A stretch of 64,000 nucleotides of DNA from positions 3,849,847 to 3,913,846 of the forward strand of contig CM067065.1 in the NCBI GenBank assembly GCA_033980235.1, given 5' to 3'. The DNA comes from Diadema setosum. Taxonomy: Eukaryota; Echinodermata; Echinoidea; Diadematoida; Diadematidae. Positions 35,241 to 46,120 of this stretch are shown one piece after another (the first letter of the stretch is position 1; every line of letters begins with the position of its first letter). The position numbers and the translations under genes are program-made. Below the pieces are notes generated by a model. It was given only the letters and a program-made list of their open reading frames with translations. It did not search any database and was not told the DNA's origin.

Positions 35241-35396
35241 AATTATATTTTGAAACATAAGTAACCCAATGAAATACGCATCAAAAGCTCATGAAGTACC
35301 TAAGTACCAATAAAACCACGCGAGTTCTTAACGAAAAATAAAAAGCGCCCCAAATGGCTGCCATTTTGTTTTATCAACACATTGCTGTTTGCTTAA

Positions 35397-36787
35397 TTAC
35401 GAAAGACCATTAGTGCCACGGAGAAAAAAAAACTACTATTTCTACTAATCTGTTTAAACAGATTATAATCTGTAATAACAGATTACGGTATTTCTACTAA
35501 TCTGTTTAAACAGATTACAGTAATTCAACTAATCTGTTTAAACAGATTGTAATCTGTAATAACAGATTACGGTATTTCTACTAATCTGTTTAAACAGATT
35601 ACGGTATTTCTTCTAATCTGTTTAAACAGATTACGGTATTTCTTCTAATCTGTTTAAACAGATTACATTACTTCAACTAATCTGTTTAAACAGATTATAA
35701 TCTGTTATAACAGATTACGGTATTTCTACTAATCTGTTTAAACAGATTACGGTATTTCTTCTAATCTGTTTAAACAGATTATAATCTGTAATAACAGATT
35801 ACGGTAATTCTACTAATCTGTTATAACAGATTATAATCTGTAATAACAGATTACATTACTTCAACTAATCTGTTTAAACAGATTATAATCTGTTATAACA
35901 GATTACGGTATTTCTACTAATCTGTTTAAACAGATTACGGTATTTCTTCTAATCTGTTTAAACAGATTATAATCTGTTATAACAGATTACGGTATTTCTA
36001 CTAATCTGTTTAAACAGATTAGTAGAAATACCGTAATCTGTTATAACAGATTATAATCTGTTTAAACAGATTAGAAGAAATACCGTAATCTGTTTAAACA
36101 GATTAGTAGAAATACCGTAATCTGTTATAACAGATTATAATCTGTTTAAACAGATTAGTTGAAATACTGTAATCTGTTTAAACAGATTAGAAGAAATACC
36201 GTAATCTGTTTAAACAGATTAGAAGAAATACTGTAATCTGTTTAAACAGATTATGGTATTTCTTCTAATCTGTTATTACAGATTATAATCTGTTATAACA
36301 GATTAGTAGAATTACCGTAATCTGTTATAACAGATTATAATCTGTTTAAACAGATTAGAAGAAATACCGTAATCTGTTTAAACAGATTAGTAGAAATACC
36401 GTAATCTGTTATAACAGATTATAATCTGTTTAAACAGATTAGAAGAAATACCGTAATCTGTTTAAACAGATTAGTAGAAATACCGTAATCTGTTATAACA
36501 GATTATAATCTGTTTAAACAGATTAGTTGAAATAATGTAATCTGTTTAAACAGATTAGAAGAAATACCGTAATCTGTTTAAACAGATTAGAAGAAATACT
36601 GTAATCTGTTTAAACAGATTATGGTATTTCTTCTAATCTGTTATTACAGATTATAATCTGTTATAACAGATTAGAAGAAATACCGTAATCTGTTTAAACA
36701 GATTAGTAGAAATACCGTAATCTGTTATAACAGATTAGTAGAAATAGTAGTTTTTTTTTTCTCCGTGGCACTAATGGTCTTTCGTAC
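35397..36787. mobile_element. Giant palindromic TAATCTGTTTAAACAGATTA array, TTAA-bounded
   Basis: Outer ends TACGAAAGACCATTAGTGCC (left) and GGCACTAATGGTCTTTCGTA (right) are inverted repeats, extended by GAGAAAAAAAA/CTACTATTTCTAC. The flanks are TTAA at 35393-35396 and 36788-36791. The whole interior consists of roughly 60 copies of the 18-bp palindromes AATCTGTTTAAACAGATT, AATCTGTTATAACAGATT or AATCTGTAATAACAGATT, joined by spacers such as ACGGTATTTCTACT. Spacers read in one direction up to about 36011 and mostly in the other after it, with local switches near 36250 and 36615. No protein is encoded. Confidence 0.85.
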
Positions 36788-36868
36788 TTAATTGTTTCAA
36801 AAGGCAAATAAAATATTTAATTATGCCAGAGATTCAAAAACTCAGGTCGAGCGGAATCTTTACCTTAA

Positions 36869-37838
36869 AGGAGATGGCTAGTAACTGATCAATGGGAATC
36901 AGTGGGAATGCTGGGGATGATTGTTTCAATTCTTGTGGGATTCATTTAAGAGTACATTATGTGTATAATGTTGGGTGAAAATTATTTGCTTCAGAATGGT
37001 CTCAAATTCAAGCAATGTGCTGTTTAATGCTCCGTCAATGTACGGGCATGCTGACATGGAAACATTAAACTGCACATTACTTGAATATGAGACCATTCTG
37101 AAGCAAATAACTTTCTCCCAACAATAGATATATGTGACCGTGCATCACAAAACGAACAAAAAGTCGCACACACTGATTTTGCGTGAAGACTGAAAATAAG
37201 TGAAATGGGTCAACCAAGCCAAACTTGACTTTTTCATATTTTCTAAAATAGCAAGTCTTCTTTTACATTATGCTAAAATTTGGGATCATAAAACGGGAGG
37301 AAAAGTGTGTTTTTTAGCAGTTTATCTCGAACATTTTTGGTAAAATATTAGTGTGATTAGGTGTGCCTTTAGAGTTCCTTTTTCATTTCTGATAAAACCT
37401 TGAACACACTCTTCATTTTCAATTTGAATAACTTTTGAAAGGATATTGCTACTGCTTTGAAAGTTGGCATTGATTATGGACAGAATGTGGTAATGAGGCA
37501 TGCTAAATTTCGCTTGAGCGCTTGAATTAAGCGCTTGAATAGACACTGTACTTCAGAGTCTCTTTTCTCAGTTCACACTTTTCCTGAGTTTGTACTTTCT
37601 TTCCAATATTTAGATAGGTTAGGAGAGTCCATTTGATTTGAGTTATACATCATTTTAAAGCTTGAAGTCTGCTCTTTTAGAATATGGTTTAACTAAAAAT
37701 TCATGTCTGGCGGCTTTTAGTTTGTTTTGTGGTGCAGGGTCACATATAATGTTCTCTTAAATGAATCCCACAAGAATTGAAACAATCATCCCCCAACATT
37801 CCCACTGATTCCCACTGATCAGTTACTAGCCATCCCCT
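36869..37838. mobile_element. TTAA-bounded MITE carrying a nested element
   Basis: Left end AGGAGATGGCTAGTAACTGA pairs with right end CAGTTACTAGCCATCCCCT, flanked by TTAA at 36865-36868 and 37839-37842. Inner arms around CAGTGGGAATGCTGGGGATGA also pair. The element at 37133-37744 sits inside it. A partial copy without that insertion is at 27704-27882. Confidence 0.8.
37133..37744. mobile_element. MITE-like element, TGTGACC/GGTCACA ends, copy 2
   Basis: Starts TGTGACCGTGCATCACAAAAC and ends with GTGGTGCAGGGTCACA, flanked by TATA on both sides (37129-37132, 37745-37748). The empty site ATAGATATATAATGT is preserved in the related element at about 27785, confirming the insertion. A third, partial, inverted copy lies at about 39888-40200. 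Confidence 0.8.
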
Positions 37839-37977
37839 TTAAATGTGCACAACATGGTTATGGATTGAGTTGCCTTTATCCCCATTCCAACTCCCAACTT
37901 TTTGATGAAAGCAAGTAACAAATATCAATTTATCAAAAGAGTGCGCTAAATCTCTGAGTTTCAAAATTATACTGATA

Positions 37978-38008
37978 TGAGAGAGAGAGAGAGAGGGGGG
38001 GGGGGGGG
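37978..38008. repeat. GA and G low-complexity tract
   Basis: (GA)n followed by a run of 12 G residues, immediately upstream of the CR1/L2-like LINE relic. Confidence 0.8.
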
Positions 38009-38009
38009 A

Positions 38010-39120
38010 ATGGCATATGAGGGAGGCCAGACCGTACCCAGCGACAGGGACACATAGCTTTTAATTGGGACTGGTGGTCTGTTTGAAGAGCTAAGTGAGG
38101 ATGGGGCAGCAGGCATCCGGATCACTCGGCTCATAGCCAAGGCAGTGGATACTGCGCTTAAAGCTGCACTACCCCAAATAGTGTGGGTGGTCAAGGAGGC
38201 CTGTCTCAACACGTTCAAGGAGGCCATCAATCCACATATGCTGCGCATACAATTCCAGCAAGTCGAGATTCAACAGGAGCTGAGAAGGGGCAACCTTCGG
38301 CTGACTGGGATCCCTGAGGCTGAGGAGAAGACGGAGGAACAGCTAGCTAAAAGTGTTGCTAAAGTGGCCAGGGAAGCTGGTGTGGAGATACGTTCTGAGG
38401 ACATTATCTTCTTGTCACCGCCTTGGAAAGAAGAGCGAAGGTCCCGAGGGAAAAGCAGGCAAACTGTTGCCCACTTCACAGCAAGGAGGAAAAGAGACAA
38501 TTTGTATGCTGTCTGTTTCGGACTCAAAGGGAAGGACAACATGAAGGGGGTATACATCAATGAAGACTTGACGGTAATGCGGTACTCCATCATCATAAAG
38601 GTAAAGACGGCCTCAAATGTTAAGTCAACGACAAGCAAGTACGGAAAAGCATCTTGCAGACTCCATAGTGCAGAGACGAAAATCATCAGGAACCCGGATG
38701 GTCTGTTTGGTCTGGGCTTTGACGATATCTCATATAGCGACTTTAAACTTCACTTTCTGGTATATCCTGTGGCTTTGTTAACCCTAACTTAAACTAAACA
38801 CCAACTCTCATCAGTAATGACAGGAAATGTGGTCAATACTTGGGAAGTTCTTGACTGCAAATGATGTCCTAGTGATTTTGGTAATGAAATACATAGATTA
38901 AATAATAACTCTCTTAGTATGACTCATGTCAATGTTAGGTCTTTGAACAGAAATAGTAGTGGACTGCAATTGTCGTATTGTCACAGCCTTAAATTTAAAC
39001 TTTATATCATTGCACTTTCTGAAGTTTGGAACGTTATAGTGAATGTGATATTAACACGTTATCATACAGGATATATTACAGGATTATGTTTTCGAGGGCA
39101 ATTGCCCCCAGGGAAATGAG
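38010..39120 (+). pseudogene. CR1/L2-like LINE relic: ORF1 and start of ORF2
   Basis: A frame open through about 38100-38792 encodes a protein with RRGNLRLTGIPEAEEKTEEQ, VAHFTARRKRDNLYAV and KGVYINEDLT, features of the FP-like ORF1 proteins of CR1/L2-type retrotransposons. Its usual PHD/esterase or long N-terminus is missing. About 130 bp after its stop, a short frame (38919) reads THVNVRSLNRN and LYIIALSEVW, the opening of an AP-endonuclease domain, and then degrades. The reverse transcriptase is absent. It belongs to a different superfamily from the L1-type element at 17-27 kb. Confidence 0.7.
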
Positions 39121-39129
39121 AGGAGTGGA

Positions 39130-41079
39130 AGAGCCAGAGCTTATATTCATGAGATGTTGAACTATGTTACACTCAATTATAATGTTAAACACACGGAAAG
39201 TCTTTGGTTGAGGATAAATCAGAATTGTTTCGATAAAATTGTTATAGGAATCATTAATTTATAGATGTATTCTATTGTGTTCTGCATGCTTCAAAACATT
39301 TATATTTAGACACTTTGATTTTGTACTGCGTTGCCTGGTTGAGAGGTAATAAATATATTCAGGAAATGACTGCAATTTTGGACGCCGTCTTGGATTACGG
39401 AACTTGTGTAAGTCAACATCTCTTAATATGTATCTTATTATGTTCTGCATGCTTCAAAACATAATATCTTTAGACACTTAAATTTTGTACTCCGTTGCCT
39501 GGTTGAAAGGTAATACATACGTTCTGGAAATGGCTGCCATTTTGGACGCCGTCTTGAATTACAGAACTTGTGGGAGTCAACATCTCTTGATATGTGTTTT
39601 ATTGAGTTCTTCATGCTTCAAAACAAATATTTAGACTTTTCAACTTTACATTTGGGTTCCCTAGTTGAAAAGTTATGATTATTTATGATTCCTTTCATTA
39701 TGATAATAAAATCCAGCGACAATAAAGGTTGAAACGTGACGTTTTCGTTCGCTTGTGTCTCTTTCGCTTCTCTCTAGTGAAATATAGACAAAGCAGAAAG
39801 TGGACCAAGTGATTTATTAGCCAAAATGTCCATACACGGAATGAAAGATAGACTAAATGGAATTTAGACGAACTAACAATAGACCAAATATGACCCTGCA
39901 TTACAAAACCTACAAAAAGTCGCCAGACTTGGCTTTACAGTTAAGAGCAGATTCTAAAAAAGCTTTTAAATGATGCATAACTCTATTCAAATGGACTCTC
40001 CTCCTTAAACCTACCTTAATGTTGGAAAGAAAGCACTCATGCTTGAAAGTGTAAACTGAGAAAAGATGTTTTGAAGTATAGAGTCTATTAAAGCGCTTAA
40101 TCTTCACCAAGCAGTGCTAACTGTGGAACAAAAAAAAAAAAACCAGGACGTAAACTAACCTATCAACAACAATGAAGGGATTAACAGATTAAACTGAAAT
40201 TGAGCATGATTCACTAATATTTTGTATTTTACATTTATTTTTATTTGTATTATAAACAACAACAACAACGTAAACATCAGTAAGTTAAGTTTTTACTCTG
40301 GTATCAGATGCAGACTTACACTGTCTATGTATCATTATCGTGCTACGGGAAAGCAGCCAGCCATTGCATGTCATCATTTGCGTCGCAGATTCTACAAAGG
40401 ATTTCTACCCAGTGAGGTATCCATCAAAAGAAATATGATTCTTGACTATGCCCATTACCACCTACAGAGGATATGGGAGACCACGGGAGACCTGGTCTGA
40501 ATGTGCCAGGGCCAACATAAGGATACACAGTCTGACCAGCAGTGACCAGCCAGAAATGGTTGCACAGAGGGCAGGTGGTAGACATTTTAGCTGCGTGCTG
40601 CCTACACCAGAACTTGGAATACCCACAGCGGCAAGATACTCAGCTCAAATACTAAACTCAGAATGAAGTCAAGTCAAGTCAAGTCAAGTCTGCTCAAGTG
40701 TGTCATAGTACAAAAAATGAATTTTTAAAGAACATTATACTTTTAATGTTTGTTTATGTTTACATCATCTTTGAAACTATGACTCAGAATGGGAAAGATG
40801 TTGAATTCTGCTCAACTACTCTCTACGTGTGATAGAAAATCTGTAACCCTGTAAACTGTAACCCTTTCATTTTTCGTGTTTTTTTTTTTTTGGTTCAAAA
40901 TATGACGAGACTATCAAGGTATAAAGCCTGCTTGGAAGTTGTCATTCATGCACAATGAAATAATGGAAAAAATCATTACATGTTCACATTATCTCTTCCA
41001 TTTAGGTATTTACTCATTTCGGCTGAGTGGCAGGAGGTAAAATTGCATGTGGATGAAGAAGTAACAGTGATTTTGGTGT
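39130..41079. repeat. Repeat-derived non-coding stretch
   Basis: 39270-39650 holds inverted copies of the CCAAAATGGCCGCC tandem family (TGGCTGCCATTTTGGACGCC; TTCTGCATGCTTCAAAACAT). 39790-39890 resembles the TTGGTCTAAT minisatellite in reverse. 39888-40200 is a partial TGTGACC element. A small AAGTC tandem lies at 40663-40690. Nothing coding recognised. Confidence 0.5.
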
Positions 41080-42990
41080 GGTCCTCGCTGAGCAGTTAAA
41101 GGACTATCATTCTGTGTTGTGAAATGGGAATTCAACACAATGTACATGCTTATTACACATGCATGTGTGTGAATGATACTGATAAATTTGATTGCATGGA
41201 TGTGGTTGATAGTCATTTATGTGTCATTTAGTGCAATAAGTGAGAAAGGGCATGCATACCCTGGATGATATGTGTCATCATGCTAAATCCAAAAGGCGCT
41301 AAATCCGTACAATGTATATCTTCAAATATTTCTTTAAAAAATGTAATAACAGGAGTTCTTTTAATGGTATTTTAATGGAGTGTGATGATGTATCTTCCAT
41401 TATGTGAAAAAGGTCTTGGGGTGTAGAAGAACCGAACGTCGTGAAAAAAAAAAAAAAAAAAAAAAAACTTGATTTACGCGAACTTTAGACCAAAAGTAGA
41501 TCTAACGCCTTTTGGAATTAAGCTCTTCAAATTCACTTGAAATGTGATACACCATCCTTGTTGTTTTTTGATCGTCAAAGGAAAATTAAAATCCAAGTGT
41601 ATCTAGGACTTTGACAGTGAAACCGAAATTATAGATAGTCATCAATAAGGCTTACTACCACTGGAAGGCACTGATTTAAGACATGCAGTGGAGTCGTGGT
41701 GGTCCTCGCTGAGCAGTTAAACGAATATCATTTTGTGCTGTGAAATTGGAATTCAACACAATTCAACACAATGTACATGATTATTACACGACACAATGTA
41801 CATGCTTATTACACATGCATGTGTGTGAATGATACTGATAAATTTGATTGCATGGATGTGGTTGATAGTCATTTATGTCTCATTTAGTGCAATAAGTGAG
41901 AAAGGGCATGCATACCCTGGATGATCTGTCATCATGCTAATTCCAAAAGGCGCTAAATCCGTACAATTTATATCTTCAAATATTTCAAAAAAATGTTATA
42001 ACAGGAGTTCTTTGAATGCCATTTTAATGGTGTGTGATGATGTATCTTCCATTATGTGAAAAGGTCTTGGGGTGTAGAAGAACCGAACGTCGTGAAATAA
42101 AAAAAAAAACAACTTTATTTACGCGAACTTTAGACCAAAAGTAGATCTAACGCCTTTTGGAATTAAGCTCTTCAAATGCACTTGAAATGTGATACACCAT
42201 CCTTGTTGTTTTTTGATCGTCAAAGGAAAATTAAAATCCAAGTGTATCTAGGACTTTGACAGTGAAACCGAAATTATAGATAGTCATCAATAAGGCTTAC
42301 TACCACTGGAAGGCACTGATTTAAGACATGCAGTGGAGTCGTGGTGGTCCTCGCTGAGCAGTTAAACGAATATCATTTTGTGCTGTGAAATTGGAATTCA
42401 ACACAATTCAACACAATGTACATGATTATTACACGACACAATGTACATGCTTATTACACATGCATGTGTGTGAATGATACTGATAAATTTGATTGCATGG
42501 ATGTGGTTGATAGTCATTTATGTCTCATTTAGTGCAATAAGTGAGAAAGGGCATGCATACCCTGGATGATCTGTCATCATGCAAATTCCAAAAGGCGCTA
42601 AATCCGTACAATTTATATCTTCAAATATTTCAAAAAAAATGTTATAACAGGAGTTCTTTGAATGCCATTTTAATGGTGTGTGATTATGTATCTTCCATTA
42701 TGTGAAAAGGTCTTGGGGTGTAGAAGAACCGAACGTCGTGAAATAAAAAAAAACAACAGCTTGATTTACGCGAACTTTAGACCAAAAGTAGATTTAACGC
42801 CTTTTGGAATCAAGCTCTTCAAATGCACTTGAAATGTGATACAACATCCTTGTTGCTTTTGATCGTCAAAGGAAAATAAAAATCCAGGTGTATCTAGGAC
42901 TTCAGTGAAACCGAAATTCTAAATAGTCATCAATAAGGCTTACTACCACTGGAAGGTACTGATTTTAGACAGGCAGAGGAGTCGTAGCAC
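41080..42990. repeat. Three-copy tandem repeat, 0.62-0.65 kb unit
   Basis: GTGGTCCTCGCTGAGCAGTT begins units at about 41080, 41698 and 42344. Each unit includes CATGCATGTGTGTGAATGAT, CCAAAAGGCGCTAAATCCGT, GTAGAAGAACCGAACGTCGT, a poly-A stretch and CGCCTTTTGGAAT. The last pairs with ATTCCAAAAGGCG as an inner inverted repeat of about 210 bp, so each unit carries a MITE-like core. Units 2 and 3 share ATTCAACACAATTCAACACA, a small duplication absent from unit 1. No protein. Confidence 0.75.
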
Positions 42991-42999
42991 GACGGTACT

Positions 43000-43483
43000 T
43001 TCAGAATTTCAGAATGAATTCCTCCATGCAGGTTTACAATAATGGCATCTGATCACTCAGTGGTAGAATTTTGAAATCAGTGACATCATTAAGACGTGTT
43101 GAATGATTGCTATTGAAATGTTTGATGAGACCCTTATTACATATCTTCTATACACTCCTTACAGCAACGCCAATGTAGACAAGAAAACATTTGTGTGAAA
43201 TAAATCGCCTATCGTGGAGGACCGTATACTCAATGCTTTCCATAACATATTGCATACAGTATACTGCGCAATGGGATGGCAAATAAGATTCGAGGTAAAG
43301 GAAGGATGGAAATGTGGATATCGGTAATCGGGTATTGATCATAACGGCGCTGAGTTTGATCAGGGCAACACTCGGGTTTAACGATTTTCCAACCAGGTGC
43401 AATGAAAAGGAACTGAAGGTCTGATCCACTCTGTAGTAATTGTCACTATTGTGTACGTGCTTAATGTTTATCGCAGATAAAAG
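43000..43483. other. Region upstream of the signal-peptide exon
   Basis: Immediate upstream sequence of the lectin-type exon 1; it would hold the promoter or a 5' intron. TTTATCGCAG at 43467-43476 resembles a splice acceptor, so a non-coding first exon may lie further upstream. No TATA box or other clear core promoter was identified. Confidence 0.35.
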
Positions 43484-43616
43484 ATGACTTGTCCTACCTG
43501 CTGCCTTTTTGTCGTTGCCCTGCTGGTGTGTGTCAATAGCACCATCTCCCAAACCGAGGTGTCCAACGAGGACAGAGATTATGCATTATACACCCTTGCT
43601 GAGACCTGCCCTTACG
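43484..43616 (+). CDS. Signal-peptide exon of a secreted protein, likely C-type lectin
   Basis: An ATG at 43484 starts 44 codons plus one base. Residues 1-22 form a typical signal peptide (hydrophobic core CLFVVALLVCVNS, likely cleavage near STISQ/TEVS), followed by an acidic linker and ETCPY. The exon ends G|GTAAGTG at 43616/43617, a near-consensus donor in phase 1. The C-type lectin exons at 54652, 57321 and 59990 all start after acceptors with two bases of a codon (AC), so the phase fits and yields an Asp codon at the junction. The CP just before the donor resembles the start of a lectin domain, so an unseen partner exon is also possible. Reading through the donor gives an immediate stop (GGT AAG TGA), which supports a true exon end. 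Confidence 0.7.
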
Positions 43617-45050
43617 GTAAGTGAAGTCAGTTATTACCAAACACATCTGAACCCCATAGGACGTTGTTGAGACTCGTTTGTTCTTGTTTGTTTGTTTGTT
43701 GTGCTTTGCTTTGGTTTGGTTTAACATTTACAATAAGCTACACACATAAAGTCCTAGGCATTTTTTTTTTGGGGGGGGGGGAGAGAAATAGTAGTTTTGT
43801 TCTTTTCTCTTTATTTCCGACTTTTTCTACGGTTTGTTAGCATAGTAACAATTACAGATTTTATTTTTGTCTACAAGAAAACTATTGTCACCTAAAAGTG
43901 TTACCTTATATCCCCCTCCCGCTGTTTTTACTTTCTTTCTGTTTCTATGTGGATCAGACACGTGAAGTGTTTTTACTCAAAATCATTTTTCATAGTCTTG
44001 CTGTCATTGCCGCTGTTTTTGTAGATGACTACTATTTATGCTGACTAAATGGGAGAGAACGATAGTTAAACACCGTATACAAGTAGGAACAACTTTGACC
44101 TTGATGAACAAGAAAAAGAACGTCGTGATACCCCGTTACCAAAAGCAGTCAGTCAACATCACACATGTATATAGACCTACACTGCATAAGGTTTCATTTA
44201 TAATTGTACTTGTTTACCTTGATCTATCTGGGACCGAAAGTGTATGCCGCAATATCCGCCAAGATCATACTGGAGACTAAGGAATAGTTACTCAATGCTA
44301 AAAATAAACAAACAAACAAACAACTGTGAATCTTTTTTTTTATAACTCATTCTTGAAAATACAGTGTTACAGCTCTTTCTTTTCTGTCCTTCTCTCTCTC
44401 TCTCTCTCTTCTGCCGCTTCCTCTCTCATATCTCACCTTCTCCCTCTCAGAGAAGGATTCCGGGATGCACATACTGTATCAGTTACTTTCACGTACATAT
44501 ATTTTCGCAATGAGGAAGTCACAGACATTTTCACGAGACGTTGTTTTCGCGAACTGACACCGAGGCTATCGCAAGTGCACCATTACCCGAGCGCATGGCG
44601 ATATTTCGCGTGTTGTTAAATTCGCGGTCCAACGATGATTCGCGAAATTGGAGAAAATTAAACGCTAGCGAAAATAACAGCTCACAGAGTACATGTTATG
44701 CTCAAACGAAAGACAAAATATGAAAAGCTGAAAAGTACCCTTACCTTTTTGAATGTACGAAGGGCATTATTTTGTTTTGTAGCATTGTTATTTTGTGAGA
44801 CGCACAATTTGATAATGTGAGCGAGACTGTTCTCTACCACAATGCGATGCGTCGCGAACTTCCGATGTCGTAAGATCCTCACTTCTACGATACGGTGTAC
44901 GGTGTACGATCGCTGCCAGCGAGCGCAGCTGCTCGGACCTATGGATCCCCTTGTTTGTTGTCCGCGTTTTTGCGTTCGCATGCGTGTGTGTGTCATCCTA
45001 TTCTGCCCAACAAACATCCCAACCAGACACCGTGTGCGAAGCACAGCAGA
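43617..45050. other. Intron-like, no recognised gene
   Basis: Contains (GTTT)n near 43685, a G run near 43770 and (TC)n at 44393-44409. No lectin exon or acceptor followed by a lectin motif was found here. Confidence 0.45.
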
Positions 45051-45054
45051 TGCG

Positions 45055-45300
45055 CAGCAACTCGGTGGGCAGCGACAGGGTTCTATGCACACCATGCACA
45101 CCTACAATTCCCTTCAGTTAATTTTCAGTGAACATTTCTTATGACTATCGGAAATGTTAAGATGGACCACATCTGACGGTTTCATGAAATTTCAAAACCA
45201 ATTACGGAAGAAAAGTGTATTTGTTTCAAAAGTACGCCGATATCATGCTGTGTCGGTGTAGCAAGATTGAACACCGATTATGTAGATGGATGAGCTCTAA
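45055..45300 (-). repeat. Dispersed repeat R, copy 2 (inverted)
   Basis: The reverse complement carries GTGTGCATGGTGTGCAT, ACCGTCAGATGTGGTCCATC and CGGCGTACTTTTGAA in the same order as 26935-27190, at clearly reduced identity. Confidence 0.55.
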
Positions 45301-45352
45301 CAATCATAATCAATCGTTGTAGTCTGTGAAAAAACAGCAGCTTGTTCGGCTT

Positions 45353-45408
<56 letters not shown>

Positions 45409-45657
45409 TGTTTTGGATATAAACTCCAAATTTTATTGTCCAAGAAAGGAAATTCTTTTTGCCCAATTGATCGTGGGCCCGGCAGCCACTGAGCAGCGCC
45501 AGATCGACGTTGCTCTAACCTTTTCAACTGTTGAACGGCAAACAAGGTAGCAGCAACTCCCATCTTTTAACGTCTTTTGGTATGACGCGGCCGGGGTTTG
45601 AACCCACGACCTCCCGATTGTGAGGGCAGCCGCTCTACTCACTGAGCCAACACATCG
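45353..45657 (-). mobile_element. tRNA-derived SINE with (ATT)n tail
   Basis: On the minus strand the head (45588-45655) has an A box TGGCTCAGTGAG and a B box GGTTCAAACCC, with a clover-leaf-like order. A body of about 180 bp follows, ending in an (ATT)n tail that appears on the plus strand as (AAT)n at 45356-45409. Trinucleotide tails are common for SINEs mobilised by LINE machinery. The leucine- or isoleucine-repeat frames here are translations of the tail. Confidence 0.75.
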
Positions 45658-45730
45658 GTGCAGTTAACCACAAGTTAGTGTAGTTAAGGGAATGATTAAA
45701 TGAAAAGATGTTTTGGAATATTTTGGATTT

Positions 45731-46120
45731 TAAAAGGTGGGCATGGTTCCGGGCAACTTCGTACTTTTTGGATATTGGGTTTGTTTTTGAGATATATTTC
45801 GGATATTCTTAACAATGACTAATACAGACGTATCTGGAAAAGAGTTTATTGATTGTAAAATATGAAGAGTTTGTTCGCAAAAACCGATACAGTGTAAGTC
45901 CATATTTGCCCAATGGAGATATTTGCGATTAAAGTTCAATAAAGTTAAAGATAATACTAAAAAAAAAAAATTGCTTCTTTTCACCGTAACTTCAAAAAGT
46001 ACCTTTATGTGTAGTGCCCAATATATCATTCACAAGGTATTATTTTGTACTTTATGACAGAGACCTTAATTCAACTCTTCAAATATGGACTCATCGGTTT
46101 TTGTGAACAAACTCTTCATA
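45731..46120. repeat. Imperfect foldback repeat
   Basis: TGAAGAGTTTGTTCGCAAAAACCGAT near 45863 pairs with ATCGGTTTTTGTGAACAAACTCTTCA near 46092, and an outer pair involves ACTTTTTGGATATTGGG and GCCCAATATAT. The outer ends were not resolved. Confidence 0.5.

Noticed and set aside
35430..36760. Regularly spaced palindromic repeats resembling a CRISPR array
   Set aside because: Spacers are themselves repeated and short, orientation flips midway, the block has transposon-like ends with TTAA, and the genome is animal.
45297..45563. Poly-leucine or poly-isoleucine proteins
   Set aside because: They translate the (AAT)n tail of a minus-strand SINE.
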